NCBI GenBank assembly: GCA_009911355.1
Contig: QXXE01000003.1
Coordinates: forward strand, 1-64,000
Reading direction: 5' to 3'
Source of the DNA: Clostridiaceae bacterium
GTDB lineage: Bacteria > Bacillota > Clostridia > Oscillospirales > Butyricicoccaceae
DNA: 64,000 nucleotides
The notes beneath the pieces were generated by a model that saw nothing but the letters and a program-made list of their open reading frames with translations, made no database searches and was not told the DNA's origin. Shown piece after piece: positions 20,509-29,602 of this stretch. A program made the translations under genes and the position numbers. Within the stretch, counting starts at the first letter, position 1. Each line of letters begins with the position of its first letter.

Positions 20509-21354
20509 TTAGCTAGCAAGATGCTGCTGCAAAATATCCGCACATTCGCTGACCGTCAGCGCCGAAAGCGGCAGCCCCGCGCCCTCCTGATTGAGTTCGT
20601 GCAGAATCTCTATGGTTTGAGGCACGTCGAGGCTTGCCGCCTTCAGTTCATTAACACGAGTGAAAATCTCACGCGGCAAGCCCTGCATCAAAATACATCC
20701 ATGATGCATCACAACCACGCGCCCTGCCTGTACGGCTTCATCCATGTGATGGGTAATCAGCACAACCGTAATGCCAAACCGGCTGTTCAGCGTGCGTACA
20801 ACCTCCATCACCTCGCGCCGCCCGCGCGGGTCTAGCATGGCGGTCGGCTCGTCGAGCACAACGCAGCGCGGCATCATCGCAATCACGCCTGCAATCGCGA
20901 TGCGCTGCTTCTGCCCGCCAGAAAGCTTGTGCGGCGCATGTTCACGGTATTCATACATGCCAACTGCTTTCAGCGCATCGTCAACGCGGCGGCGGATCTG
21001 CTCCGGCGGAACCCCCATATTTTCCAGCGCAAACGCTACATCCTCTTCGACCACGGTTGCTACAATCTGGTTGTCCGGGTTCTGGAACACCATTGCGCAG
21101 GTTTTGCGCACATCATAGAGGTTTTCTTCCATCCGCGTGTCCATGTGGTCGACCCAGACCGTCCCCCCAGAAGGCAGGCGTATCGCATTAAAATGCCCCG
21201 CAAGCGTCGATTTGCCAGAACCGTTATGGCCCAGGACCGCTACGAACTCACCGCGTTCAATCATCAGGTCGACGCCGTCCAGCGCAACAACCGGCTTCCC
21301 TTCTTCATCCTGATAGGTATAATGTAAACCCTCTGTTTTGATGATCTCAGACAT
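20509..21354 (-). CDS. ecfA1: ECF transporter ATPase EcfA1
   Basis: Partner ABC ATPase of EcfA2, 281 residues. Walker A GHNGSGKST (42-50), Q-loop FQNPDNQIVATVVEEDVAF, signature LSGGQKQRIAIAG, Walker B CVVLDEPTAMLD and the switch His in THHMDE are visible. The Q-loop DNQIVATVVEEDVAFALEN is typical of EcfA1. ATG preceded by GAAAGGAG. It heads the ecfA1-ecfA2-ecfT-truA operon, 50 bases after the methyltransferase gene. Confidence 0.95.
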   Translation of the reverse strand: MSEIIKTEGLHYTYQDEEGKPVVALDGVDLMIERGEFVAVLGHNGSGKSTLAGHFNAIRLPSGGTVWVDHMDTRMEENLYDVRKTCAMVFQNPDNQIVATVVEEDVAFALENMGVPPEQIRRRVDDALKAVGMYEYREHAPHKLSGGQKQRIAIAGVIAMMPRCVVLDEPTAMLDPRGRREVMEVVRTLNSRFGITVVLITHHMDEAVQAGRVVVMHHGCILMQGLPREIFTRVNELKAASLDVPQTIEILHELNQEGAGLPLSALTVSECADILQQHLAS

Positions 21355-21404
21355 CGTTTCTCCTTTCGATCCGCAGGGCCAATCTGCACAGCCCCGCGCC
21401 TATC

Positions 21405-22268
21405 TTATGCACCGATAAACCGTGCGCTCGATCCACATGGCAGCACCAGGCCGGTTGACTCCACCGGCAGGCCCAATTCTTGCGCCGCTATCGTTCCATG
21501 GTATTTCTTCCCTGCGGTAATCCCTAATAAATATGCCATCACCGATGGCGCCAACCCCGCTGAATAGCTGGAAACCAGCACAAAAAGCGGCCTGTCGCTT
21601 AACAGCTCGCAAGCGCGTGCGACAAACGCCGCAACATCATTCTCAATCTTCCAGGTTTCCCCCGAAGGCCCGCGCCCGTAGCTGGGCGGGTCCATTATGA
21701 TCGCATCATAGCGCCTGCCGCGCCGTATTTCACGCTCAATAAATTTTTTGCAGTCATCTACGATCCAACGGATAGGCTTGTCCGCCAAATGAGAGGATAC
21801 GGCATTTTCCCTAGCCCAAGAGGTCATGCCTTTTGATGCGTCGACGTGGCATACGCTTGCCCCGGCCGCAGCCGCCGCAAGGGTTGCGCCGCCAGTATAC
21901 GCGAACAGGTTCAGCACCGAAACCGGCCGTCCCGCGCCCCGTACTGCATCCATTATAAAATCCCAGTTCGCTGCCTGCTCGGGGAACAGCCCCGTGTGCT
22001 TAAACGACATGGGTTTGAGGTTGAAAACCAGCTCCCGATAGCCGATCTGCCATTGCTCGGGCAGCTTCCGAATCTCCCAGCTGCCGCCGCCGGACGAGGA
22101 CCGATGGTAGTGCGCATTTGCGGTACGCCATGCCTTGACCCCCTGTGCCCGCGGCCAGATCGCCTGTGGATCAGGGCGGATCAGCAATTGCTCCCCCCAG
22201 CGCTCCACCTTTTCCCCGCCGCCGCAGTCCAGCACCGCATAATCCGTCCATTGATCCGCAATCCACAT
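21405..22268 (-). CDS. class I SAM-dependent methyltransferase, RlmI/RlmK-like
   Basis: 287-residue methyltransferase of the COG1092 kind that modifies cytosines in 23S rRNA. S-adenosylmethionine motif I is LNLFAYTGGATLAAAAAGA, followed by HVDASKGMTSWARENA and the catalytic-type MDPPSYGRGPSG. It lacks the N-terminal PUA domain of full-length RlmI, so it is closer to the short family members, whose exact target is not known. ATG with GAAGGGG upstream. Confidence 0.82.
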   Translation of the reverse strand: MWIADQWTDYAVLDCGGGEKVERWGEQLLIRPDPQAIWPRAQGVKAWRTANAHYHRSSSGGGSWEIRKLPEQWQIGYRELVFNLKPMSFKHTGLFPEQAANWDFIMDAVRGAGRPVSVLNLFAYTGGATLAAAAAGASVCHVDASKGMTSWARENAVSSHLADKPIRWIVDDCKKFIEREIRRGRRYDAIIMDPPSYGRGPSGETWKIENDVAAFVARACELLSDRPLFVLVSSYSAGLAPSVMAYLLGITAGKKYHGTIAAQELGLPVESTGLVLPCGSSARFIGA

Positions 22269-22340
22269 ACTGCTACCCCTTCTATCGTTTCATATCGTAT
22301 TATCTAGTCTATTCTACCACTTTCTGCTGTGCGGCGCAAT

Positions 22341-22361
22341 AAAAAAAGCGCGGAAACGCGC
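22341..22361 (-). terminator. terminator in the ung 3' region
   Basis: On the minus strand GCGCG-TTTC-CGCGC is followed by seven T. A second, stronger hairpin without a T-run (14-base arms CCTCAGGGCAGGGG and complement, 22467-22505) sits directly after the ung stop. Between them they fill the gap between ung and the methyltransferase gene. Confidence 0.65.
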
Positions 22362-22532
22362 CCGGTTTTTCACTGCCAGAAGAGCAGATTTTGTGAAAAT
22401 GTTTAAAAAGCAATCCAAACAGCCCTGTCAAATATGCACCCTGACAAAAGCCTCAGCCAGCCTGTACCTCAGGGCAGGGGTACAACGCGCTCCCCTGCCC
22501 TGAGGGAAAACCGGTACAGCTTCATTTTCCCG

Positions 22533-23207
22533 TTAAGCCTTGTTTAAATCCCAGTCGACCGGCGCGATTCCATGCGCTTGCAGGAAATCGTTCGTTTTGG
22601 AGAAATGCCTGCAACCGAAAAAACCATTGTACGCGGACAACGGCGAAGGATGAACCGTCTCCAAGATGAGATGCTGCGGGTTCGTAATCAACGGCTTTTT
22701 GCTGCGGGCATTGCCTCCCCAAAGCAGGAATACGATCGGCTGCTCCCGTTCGTTCAGTTTTCGGATCACTGCATCCGTAAAAGTCGACCAACCGAGGTTT
22801 TTATGGCTGTTTGCCTGCCCTCGGCGCACCGTCAGCGTCGTGTTCAGCAGCAATACCCCCTGCTGCGCCCATTTGGTCAGCGTGCCGTCCTGCGGCGGTG
22901 CAATCCCCAAGTCGCTTTCCAACTCCTGGAACATATTTTTCAGGCTCGGCGGCGGTGTAACCCCTGGCTGCACAGAGAAACACAGGCCGTGTGCCTGCCC
23001 CGGCCCATGATAAGGATCCTGCCCTAGAAGGACCGCTTTTACATCCGAGTAGGAAGTATATTTTAACGCGTTAAAAATACAGTCCATCGGCGGATAAATG
23101 GTCTGTTCTGCATATTCCTTCTTGAGAAAATAGCGGATACGTTTATAATAATCAGACGCAAATTCCTCTTCTAAAATCCCGTCCCATTCGTTTCCCAAGT
23201 GTACCAT
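22533..23207 (-). CDS. ung: uracil-DNA glycosylase, family 1
   Basis: Ung cuts uracil out of DNA, starting base excision repair. The 224-residue product has the catalytic GQDPYH (62-67, Asp64), the uracil-binding region LLLNTTLTVRRGQANSH, and the HPSPLSAYNGFFGCRHF loop with catalytic His. ATG preceded by GGAGGGAG. It is transcribed alone. Confidence 0.97.
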   Translation of the reverse strand: MVHLGNEWDGILEEEFASDYYKRIRYFLKKEYAEQTIYPPMDCIFNALKYTSYSDVKAVLLGQDPYHGPGQAHGLCFSVQPGVTPPPSLKNMFQELESDLGIAPPQDGTLTKWAQQGVLLLNTTLTVRRGQANSHKNLGWSTFTDAVIRKLNEREQPIVFLLWGGNARSKKPLITNPQHLILETVHPSPLSAYNGFFGCRHFSKTNDFLQAHGIAPVDWDLNKA

Positions 23208-23417
23208 TCCGTCTCCCTCCGTTTATCAAAATTTGCCGGCTTTTGTAATATTTTTATTTTATCACATTTACAGCACATTTTCTACCCTGCATTTTTAACT
23301 TCCACAATTTTTATCAGATCTGAAACTTTGTCTGCCTTTCTGCATCAGTAAAAAACGGGCTTTTCTCCAATGGGCATACGGATTCACAGCAAAATTACAG
23401 AAATAATCGGCTTTTAT

Positions 23418-23446
23418 TTGACAACTGCCGTCCCGCGCGTTATAAT
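23418..23446 (+). promoter_or_regulatory. consensus sigma-A promoter upstream of the sigma factor gene
   Basis: TTGACA (23418-23423), 17-base spacer, TATAAT (23441-23446): a perfect housekeeping promoter. The first gene downstream is the ECF-like sigma factor at 23688, which leaves a leader of about 235 bases with an internal terminator. Confidence 0.8.
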
Positions 23447-23461
23447 CAAAAGCAAAACAAC

Positions 23462-23496
23462 GGAGTCCGCCTGCTTCTGGGTGGGCTCCACTTTTT
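23462..23496 (+). terminator. terminator-like hairpin within the sigma factor leader
   Basis: Ten-base arms GGAGTCCGCC (23462-23471) and GGTGGGCTCC (23480-23489, two G-U pairs) with an 8-base loop, followed by ACTTTTT. It sits only 16 bases after the -10, so transcripts would end after about 45 bases unless it is bypassed. It may be an attenuator or the end of a tiny RNA. Confidence 0.6.
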
Positions 23497-23497
23497 A

Positions 23498-23648
23498 GAG
23501 CCTATCCCATAATTAGACGTGCAAAAGCTGGGATACCATATTCTTCTGTTCCAACAGAATCTACGCATGTGAATGTGCGCTTTCTGCCGGACCTGCATTG
23601 CGGCGTTTTCCCTTCCGTGATTTTTGGGAATTCTGAGGGGGAAATCCC
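23498..23648 (-). mobile_element. truncated copy of the MITE-like element, in the sigma factor leader
   Basis: It begins with GAGCCTATCCCA, identical to the terminal repeat of the complete element at 40327. Its interior, ending GGGGGAAATCCC, resembles that element read in the opposite direction (the GATTTCCC, CAGGAATCC and GGGGAAGCGGCGCA stretches). No second terminal repeat is found, so one end is lost. The interior match is patchy and by eye. Confidence 0.45.
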
Positions 23649-23687
23649 TTCTCAATTCCGTATTAGATGGTGAAAGGAGGTCAGCAA

Positions 23688-24233
23688 ATGACAGATCAAG
23701 AACTCTGCCGTCTGATCCGGCAGGATGCAAGCGCCGGACTTGCCGCTGCAATCGACCTCTATGGCGGCATTGTAAAGGCCATGCTGTACCGCATCCTCGG
23801 CAACCGCACACAGGATATCGAAGACTGTATAGGCACCGTATTCTGCCGGTTATGGCAGAATATCAGCACGATCGACCCTAATAACGGCAGCTTGAAAGCT
23901 TGGCTGTGCCGTGTGGCGCGTAATCTGGCGCTTGATCTGCTACGCGGTGAGCACGAACAGCTGCTCCCGCTGGAAGAAGAGATGCTTGGGCTCACCGATG
24001 ATCTCGCCGACCAGGCCGCGCGCCGTCTGAATGCCAAACTTGTCCAACATACCGTTGACAGCATGGACGAGCCCGACCGCACGATCTTTATCCGGCGGTA
24101 TTTTTACCTGGAACGCGTGCGCCCGATTGCGCAGGCGCTTGGGCTGAGCGAAAAATCGGTAGAACGGCGGCTTTCCCGCGGACGCGAACGGCTGCGCGGC
24201 GAGCTGATTGAAAAAGGAGTGATCTGGCCATGA
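23688..24233 (+). CDS. ECF-like RNA polymerase sigma factor
   Basis: 181-residue sigma-70-family factor with region 2 (about 20-90: DIEDCIGTVFCRLWQNI, WLCRVARNLALDLLRGE) and region 4 helix-turn-helix (about 120-175: IRRYFYLERVRPIAQALGLS, VERRLSRGRERLRGEL). Regions 1 and 3 are missing, as in extracytoplasmic-function factors. ATG with AAAGGAGGT seven bases upstream. It overlaps the next gene by four bases (ATGA), which codes its probable membrane partner. Confidence 0.93.
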   Translation: MTDQELCRLIRQDASAGLAAAIDLYGGIVKAMLYRILGNRTQDIEDCIGTVFCRLWQNISTIDPNNGSLKAWLCRVARNLALDLLRGEHEQLLPLEEEMLGLTDDLADQAARRLNAKLVQHTVDSMDEPDRTIFIRRYFYLERVRPIAQALGLSEKSVERRLSRGRERLRGELIEKGVIWP

Positions 24234-25309
24234 AATATGATTGGCTGCGTGATTATGAGGACAGCACCCTGGAACCCATGGAATTGAATCCGGAAGAACG
24301 TGCCCGGATATTGGAAAACGCACTCGGCAAACGAACAGGAACGCCTAAATCCGCGCCCAAATGCGCATCCCGGAAACGGAAAGCGACACGCTTCCTGTGC
24401 CTTATGGCGGCGGTGCTCGTTTTGGTTACACTGGCGATCGGTGCGGCAGCAGGATACGACGCCGGCAGCATGCTGTACCTGATCTTCGGGCCTTCGGCAG
24501 CGCCGGAAGCGTTTGATGCACTTGGGATAACAGCCTATCCCATCGGGCAGTCACAGACCAAAGGCGGCTATACTGTCACCCTGCAAGGGGTTTTCGGTGA
24601 CCGTCACAGCTTCTATCTGATCTTTGACGTATCCGCCCCGGCAGGCGCTACAATGAATGGCAGCTACGGCTTCCAGCAAACCAGAGTCGAACTTAACAGC
24701 TACTTGAGCGGCAACTGCGGCTACTACTGCACCAGCCTTGACGACCCTGACCCAAATGATAGCAGCGTCCCCTTTATGGTCAGCTACGACGCTGAGAGAG
24801 TGCTCCCTGGGAAAATGTGTACCCTCTCCCTCGGCGCGCTGGTAAGCTATGTATCGGACGGCTCAGGCGACGGCGAACACGACAACGAAAAAATCCTGGC
24901 TGCTGAGACCTGGGAATTTGAATTCAAGCTGGACTATGCCGATTCTTCCCGTAAAATCCCGGTGCAGCAGCGGCTGAGTTACAATGGCAGCAGGGCCCGG
25001 CTGCGCAGCGTTTACGTTTCGCCGCTATCCATACATCTGGAATACCGGCAGAGCCTTACCGAGCGGCTGAAGAAATTCCATGATCGGGATGACACCCGCT
25101 ATTCCCCGACCGTTATCCTATACTTCCGTGACGGTTCCAGCTTCACAGCAGGAATGCAGGCTGATGGTACTTTAGCCGGTTCAATGTCCGCAAGCACAGG
25201 CAGTTCGGGATACAACCATGTCAGCATCACCTACAACTTCGACCAGCCGGTCAATCCGGAAGACCTGGTTTCGGTCGAAATCGACGGTATCACCTTCCCC
25301 GCAGGCTGA
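24230..25309 (+). CDS. DUF4179-like membrane protein, probable anti-sigma factor
   Basis: 359 residues: a short cytoplasmic N-terminus rich in acidic residues (about 1-48), one membrane helix (about 49-72, RFLCLMAAVLVLVTLAIGAA) and a large extracytoplasmic domain. The N-terminus lacks the HxxxCxxC zinc motif of classical anti-sigma factors. The layout and coupling to an ECF sigma gene are typical of DUF4179/RsiV-like partners that hold the sigma factor at the membrane. The signal sensed is unknown. Confidence 0.75.
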   Translation: MKYDWLRDYEDSTLEPMELNPEERARILENALGKRTGTPKSAPKCASRKRKATRFLCLMAAVLVLVTLAIGAAAGYDAGSMLYLIFGPSAAPEAFDALGITAYPIGQSQTKGGYTVTLQGVFGDRHSFYLIFDVSAPAGATMNGSYGFQQTRVELNSYLSGNCGYYCTSLDDPDPNDSSVPFMVSYDAERVLPGKMCTLSLGALVSYVSDGSGDGEHDNEKILAAETWEFEFKLDYADSSRKIPVQQRLSYNGSRARLRSVYVSPLSIHLEYRQSLTERLKKFHDRDDTRYSPTVILYFRDGSSFTAGMQADGTLAGSMSASTGSSGYNHVSITYNFDQPVNPEDLVSVEIDGITFPAG

Positions 25310-25326
25310 CAACCTATCCAAACATG

Positions 25327-25363
25327 AAAACCGGTATCCAAAATTGTATTGGATACCGGTTTT
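25327..25363 (+). terminator. terminator of the sigma/anti-sigma operon
   Basis: Fifteen-base arms (AAAACCGGTATCCAA and complement) enclose a 7-base loop, ending TTTTCTCT. It starts 17 bases past the stop codon. The 190 bases that follow, up to the chemoreceptor stop, hold nothing else I recognise. Confidence 0.75.
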
Positions 25364-25555
25364 CTCTATCATAGAAGCCGTTTGAAACTGTTTCCCTGTG
25401 TTTCTGTCCCGCCCGCAGGCGGATGCAGTTTTTACTGGATTGTTACAAAAAAATTGCGTAGGCAACCCGTAAGCCACTATCCTTATTCCAGCGCAATGCA
25501 CGGTTAAATTGAGCGCAGCAACGCCCTGCCGCTGCCCACACAGGACCAAGGTAGG

Positions 25556-26503
25556 TCAGTTCCTGCTTTCCCCCATCTCCCGCACCATTGGCGGAATCTG
25601 AGAGAGCATGTTGTCCACGTCCTCAAACATAGCGCTTTTCATCGTGCCCAGCTTATTCGCACGACTGAGATGCTTCATAACCTCCTGATGGCGCGTTTTG
25701 ATCGCATCGAAAAACTGGCAAATCCCCTGCAATGCCTGCTGCGAGGAGGAAATCACCTCAGAAATCTCTGACTGCACCGCAGTAGAGCTCTCCGCTGCAT
25801 CTGTAATGTTATGGAACGATTCATAAGTGCCGTTTGCCGTCCCGATGCTCTGCCCCAGCACCTTCTGCGACGCTTGCAGGCTGCCGCTCAGACGGTTCGC
25901 ACCGCCCTGCACGTCATGGATGCCGGTATCGACTTCATTTGCCAGCCCTTTAATCTCTTCTGCCAGCGCCTTTACCTTCACCGCAACGACCGCAAAGCCT
26001 TTGCCCTTTTCGCCTGCGCGCGCCGCTTCAATCGACGCATTGATCGCGAGGATATTGGTTTCGTCAGCAATCGCAACGATTTTCCCCATGCACTGCTGAA
26101 TCCCGGCAACTGCGGCCTGCAGCTGCGCAAAGGTTTCCGCCATCTCGCCAAAGGACTGCTCCACCTGCATTGAGGTATCTTTGAGCTCCTCCACTTTGCC
26201 CTGGGCCTCGCCAACCGCCTGGCTGATTGCAGTGCGCACCTGTGCATACTGCCCCGCAGCCTCGTTCACGCCGGAAAAGAGCGTCCCAAACTCTTGCAGC
26301 TTTTCCTGAAATTCATCGGCTTCGCGCAGGACGCCGGAAAATGTGCTGCCCACCACACGGAGCTCATTCAGCGTCTCAACCTCGCGCTGCGCCAATTCCT
26401 TCTGGTAATCCTTAAGGCAGCCTGTCACATGCAGCACCGGTTGGATGTTATCACAGCCAGCTTCAGACGCAGCCTTCTGCTGCTTTTTCTTGGAAAAAAA
26501 CAT
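25556..26503 (-). CDS. soluble methyl-accepting chemotaxis-type protein
   Basis: 315-residue receptor signalling protein with no membrane segment and no HAMP domain. The central and C-terminal coiled coils hold the conserved hairpin tip [20 protein letters not shown] and [17 protein letters not shown] (about 145-190), which binds CheA/CheW. The first 35 residues have two cysteines (AGCDN and VTGCLKDY). No chemotaxis genes are in the window. It is 15 bases after the FIST gene with a strong AAAGGAGG, so FIST probably supplies the sensory input in trans. Confidence 0.85.
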   Translation of the reverse strand: MFFSKKKQQKAASEAGCDNIQPVLHVTGCLKDYQKELAQREVETLNELRVVGSTFSGVLREADEFQEKLQEFGTLFSGVNEAAGQYAQVRTAISQAVGEAQGKVEELKDTSMQVEQSFGEMAETFAQLQAAVAGIQQCMGKIVAIADETNILAINASIEAARAGEKGKGFAVVAVKVKALAEEIKGLANEVDTGIHDVQGGANRLSGSLQASQKVLGQSIGTANGTYESFHNITDAAESSTAVQSEISEVISSSQQALQGICQFFDAIKTRHQEVMKHLSRANKLGTMKSAMFEDVDNMLSQIPPMVREMGESRN

Positions 26504-26518
26504 CCCTACCCCCCTCCT

Positions 26519-27574
26519 TTATTCAAACACGACACAGGTCATAGACTGGTTAACAAAACGGTTATTGTAGTGCTCCCCGTAGCCAATAAACCCTACATGA
26601 CTGCCGAGCGCGCTCATCTCCCGCAAATAGTCCTCCAGATAGCCCTTTTCGCTGAACAGCTTGTAACGGAACAAGCAGTTTACCGAAAAGACCGCCGATC
26701 GCTTCGGGAAATCCTGGCAGATCTTTGCAATGGTCTCCTTTGTGATTGCGCGGTAATCGCCCAGTTCAAGCAGGATCAGCACATCGGAATTGTTCACCTG
26801 CCGGAAGCAGGCAAGCGCATTGCCCTCGACCTCCTTGATGGAGATAATGCAGACGTCGTCGCCATTGATCTTGCCGAACGGGTTCTGGAAGGTCTGGGTT
26901 AAAATCTGCTGGTCAGTGACATGGAGGATGCTCTCATAAACCTGCTTGGCGGGCTTGCCATTCAGCGCGCCGATGATGTACTTTTCCTTGTTGGTCTGAG
27001 AAGCAATAAACCGATAGTTGCCCAGCTGGTGATAGATATTTTCTTTATACGTTTTAACCCGGCCATTGCGGTTGCGCACCATCGCATAAGCGACCGCGTC
27101 CTTATAAACCTTGCCGTTTGCCGAGACCTTGCCCGCATCGCCCGTGCCGCCGACGAGGGAAATACCCCTGCGCCCGAGCACAGTATTGATTGTCGTAAGT
27201 ACGCACGCGTCATTGCCCGTGCAGAAGTCGATGCACACCGTGTCGCGATCGTTGCCGCCCACCGTCTGTAGATCCTTTTCCAGCCTGCCGATATATTTCA
27301 CAGGCATCACCGACACCTGTTCCAACACATTCGCGGCAGCGGTGATCCCATCTGAAAATGCGACCAACCCGACCCCCTCGGTTACCATCCGGCTGTCATA
27401 GCTCATCCCGATGCAGCCGATGCTCGGCACGCCAGGGAATAAGGCCTCCAACTCCTTTACGTGCTGCTCAAACTGCGAACCATTTGAAAACAGCATCAGG
27501 AATTGCGGCCTGCCCAGCGCCTGAGCCGCTTCTTTCAGGTTCCCGCTCCGGCTCATGCCAAAGGCTTGTCTCAT
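26519..27574 (-). CDS. FIST-domain sensory protein
   Basis: 351-residue soluble protein with an N-terminal FIST_N domain (about 20-215, including VPSIGCIGMSYDSRMVTEGV, VCIDFCTGNDACVLTTIN, SLVGGTGDAG) and a C-terminal FIST_C domain (about 220-350, with GHVGFIGYGEHYNNR-like SHVGFIGYGEHYN at the end). FIST domains are small-ligand sensors found fused or next to receptors, kinases and diguanylate cyclases; amino acids are a suggested ligand. It is upstream of a chemoreceptor lacking its own sensor. Own promoter present. Confidence 0.87.
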   Translation of the reverse strand: MRQAFGMSRSGNLKEAAQALGRPQFLMLFSNGSQFEQHVKELEALFPGVPSIGCIGMSYDSRMVTEGVGLVAFSDGITAAANVLEQVSVMPVKYIGRLEKDLQTVGGNDRDTVCIDFCTGNDACVLTTINTVLGRRGISLVGGTGDAGKVSANGKVYKDAVAYAMVRNRNGRVKTYKENIYHQLGNYRFIASQTNKEKYIIGALNGKPAKQVYESILHVTDQQILTQTFQNPFGKINGDDVCIISIKEVEGNALACFRQVNNSDVLILLELGDYRAITKETIAKICQDFPKRSAVFSVNCLFRYKLFSEKGYLEDYLREMSALGSHVGFIGYGEHYNNRFVNQSMTCVVFE

Positions 27575-27621
27575 GCAAGCGCCCCCTCTTGTTCTTCGTT
27601 TATTAAGATACTTCCATGCAT

Positions 27622-27651
27622 ATTATACTGCAAGCTGGGGGTGCCCGTCAA
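27622..27651 (-). promoter_or_regulatory. promoter of the FIST-chemoreceptor operon
   Basis: On the minus strand TTGACG (27646-27651), 18-base spacer, TATAAT (27622-27627), about 50 bases before the FIST ATG with its AAGAGGGGG ribosome site. Confidence 0.7.
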
Positions 27652-27696
27652 CCAATATTTGCTTCCTGTGCGCGATTTTGCCTGCCTGGCAGCGAC

Positions 27697-27755
27697 AAAA
27701 GCACCCCCGAGCAGGTTCCCCGGTTGCTTGGGGCCTCCCGCCTCAGAGGTGCTTT
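27697..27755 (-). terminator. nested hairpin ending the stalk-protein operon
   Basis: Outer arms AAAGCACC/GGTGCTTT (27698-27705, 27748-27755) enclose a second hairpin (CCCCGAGCA/TGCTTGGGG). On the minus strand it ends in TGCTTTTG. The remaining 140 bases up to the membrane protein stop hold no recognised feature. Confidence 0.55.
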
Positions 27756-27896
27756 GAAGCATCTATTGCCAGCGTATGTGCGCTGCGCGCAGGATCACTT
27801 TTTTATGATCGAATCCAGCTTATGCAGGATCATTGCCGTGCAGACAATCACAGTACTGCCCAGTATAATCCGCTGCCGCAGCATAAAGACACGTTT

Positions 27897-28529
27897 TCAA
27901 GCCGCAGTACCTGCTTCCACTTTCATCCATTCCCCGCTTTTCCGCAATTCGACGATAAAGCAGACCAGCAGCACAACCATCAGGGCCATATAGGCTGTAA
28001 TTGCCCACTCGCGGAACGCTGCAATTGCGCGCGCCTGCTCGAACCGCTGGCCCAGAGTGCAGCAATACCAAAGCCCGGCGTTGATTGCCTGCGACACTGT
28101 CAGCGAGCCCGCAAACAGCGCGTACACGCAGCGCTCCAGCAAAACGAACCGTTCCCCCGGCTGGAAGCAGGGCTGGTACCCCCGTTTCAGCAGCCTTGCG
28201 GCGAGAAGCGCCAAAACCGCGATCAGCAGCGGGACAAAATGATACGGGAGCGCGGGCCCCTGCCCGGCCTGCGTTGTCTGGTTGTACCATCCCACGGTCG
28301 TCTTATAGGGCATCAGATAGCCGCCCCACAAAAGGATATACATACGGCACTCAGCCGCGAGCGTGGCAGAAAGCCGTCCCTGGTTCCCCTTTTGCCGCCG
28401 GGCAAGGACAGCCAGCACAATGCCCGCCGCGCACAAAAAGAGGAAGATATAAAACCTCATTCCCTCTATACCGTCTGGTTCGTTGGCATAGGCTATAAAG
28501 TGCAGAAATCTGAAAATTGCTTCTTTCAT
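27897..28529 (-). CDS. hypothetical multi-pass membrane protein
   Basis: 210-residue protein with about five hydrophobic segments (MRFYIFLFLCAAGIVLAVLA, FVPLLIAVLALLAARLL, AITAYMALMVVLLVCFIVEL are the clearest). I do not recognise a family. The ATG giving MKEAIFRFLHF is chosen for AAAGGAGGG upstream. It starts 32 bases after the stalk-domain protein gene and is probably co-transcribed, so it may help that protein at the membrane; this is inference from position only. Confidence 0.7.
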   Translation of the reverse strand: MKEAIFRFLHFIAYANEPDGIEGMRFYIFLFLCAAGIVLAVLARRQKGNQGRLSATLAAECRMYILLWGGYLMPYKTTVGWYNQTTQAGQGPALPYHFVPLLIAVLALLAARLLKRGYQPCFQPGERFVLLERCVYALFAGSLTVSQAINAGLWYCCTLGQRFEQARAIAAFREWAITAYMALMVVLLVCFIVELRKSGEWMKVEAGTAA

Positions 28530-28560
28530 TATGATACCCTCCTTTGTCCATCCCGGCAGA

Positions 28561-29547
28561 TTAGGAGCCATACGATTCTTCGACCACCATTTTCATAGAT
28601 GTGACATATGCAAACGGCGCCCTGCACGCATCTACAACGCTAATCGAACCGCCAAGGGTTGCCTGACTTACATGGAGCAGCGTATTGGCTTCCTCAAGCG
28701 AAGCGCCGGCGTCTATCTTTTCCAGCGCAGCATCACAGACGGCGATCGCCTCATCCGCGCGCAGGCACATTTTCTCGTAATATTGGTCAAGCAGGCCACC
28801 CTCTGGCTTCGGGGCGCTTTTCAGCGTTTCCATCGCAGCCTTGCAGCGCTGCACCTGCTGCCTGCACGCGTCGATGCTGTCAAGTGCTTCCGTAGTCATC
28901 CCCGGAAAGATATTCTGTTTGGAAAGGGTATCAACATACGCCTTGTACGCATCCATTTCGGAACCTTCGCGAGCCGATTTCAGGAAAACAGCTTCCCTGC
29001 CGCTTGCCGAATCCTTGCCCTGATATTTGACAGTCATGCCGGAAAGTTCAGCAACAGCGCGCAGAGGCAAATAATTCGTGCCGTTATAGGCAATCGGGCA
29101 AACCGGTTTTCCGGACGCATCCTTTAAGCTTTGCGCCGTGCCATCCAGCGTGACGGTAATATCGGGGCGTTCGGTGACAGCCGCGCCCGCCGCAATCCAC
29201 TGGTCATACGCTTCCGTGGACTTTTCCTTGCCGCTGCCCGCCCTGTCGTGATAAACAGGCGCAACGCTGCCGCTGAGGGCAATCGTCTTCGTGCCGCCAT
29301 CCCAGTTCACCTCTTTGCCCATCCATTCGGCGACAGTACGCAGCTGGACATAAATTGTGCCCTTGTAGCTGAGGTATTCATTTTCCTGCCCGTCAGGGGT
29401 CCAGCTATAAACCTGCATCCCTTCGACAAACATCGGGCAGACCCAGAAATCGGCCCTTCCGGTCACATTTGCAGCAAGTGCGGATGAGTTGCCCAGCGCC
29501 GCAGCGGCCGCAAGCGCGGCGCACAACATCTTTTTGTAATATTTCAT
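28561..29547 (-). CDS. secreted protein with copper amine oxidase N-terminal-like (stalk) domains
   Basis: 328 residues with a signal peptide (MKYYKKMLCAALAAAAALG, cleavage near ALAAN) and two stalk-type domains. The first is about 25-85 (YLSYKGTIYVQLRTVAEWMG) and the second about 130-190 (VCPIAYNGTNYLPLRAVAEL). Such domains are cell-wall-linked beta modules common in Clostridia. The last 130 residues are alpha-helical with several cysteines and unrecognised. ATG chosen for AAGGA upstream and because it begins the signal peptide. A site like that at the padR promoter lies 56 bases upstream. Confidence 0.82.
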   Translation of the reverse strand: MKYYKKMLCAALAAAAALGNSSALAANVTGRADFWVCPMFVEGMQVYSWTPDGQENEYLSYKGTIYVQLRTVAEWMGKEVNWDGGTKTIALSGSVAPVYHDRAGSGKEKSTEAYDQWIAAGAAVTERPDITVTLDGTAQSLKDASGKPVCPIAYNGTNYLPLRAVAELSGMTVKYQGKDSASGREAVFLKSAREGSEMDAYKAYVDTLSKQNIFPGMTTEALDSIDACRQQVQRCKAAMETLKSAPKPEGGLLDQYYEKMCLRADEAIAVCDAALEKIDAGASLEEANTLLHVSQATLGGSISVVDACRAPFAYVTSMKMVVEESYGS

Positions 29548-29602
29548 CTCAAACACATCCTTATCAAAGTTATATGGGGGCCCCATCCCACGACAGGGCC
29601 CC

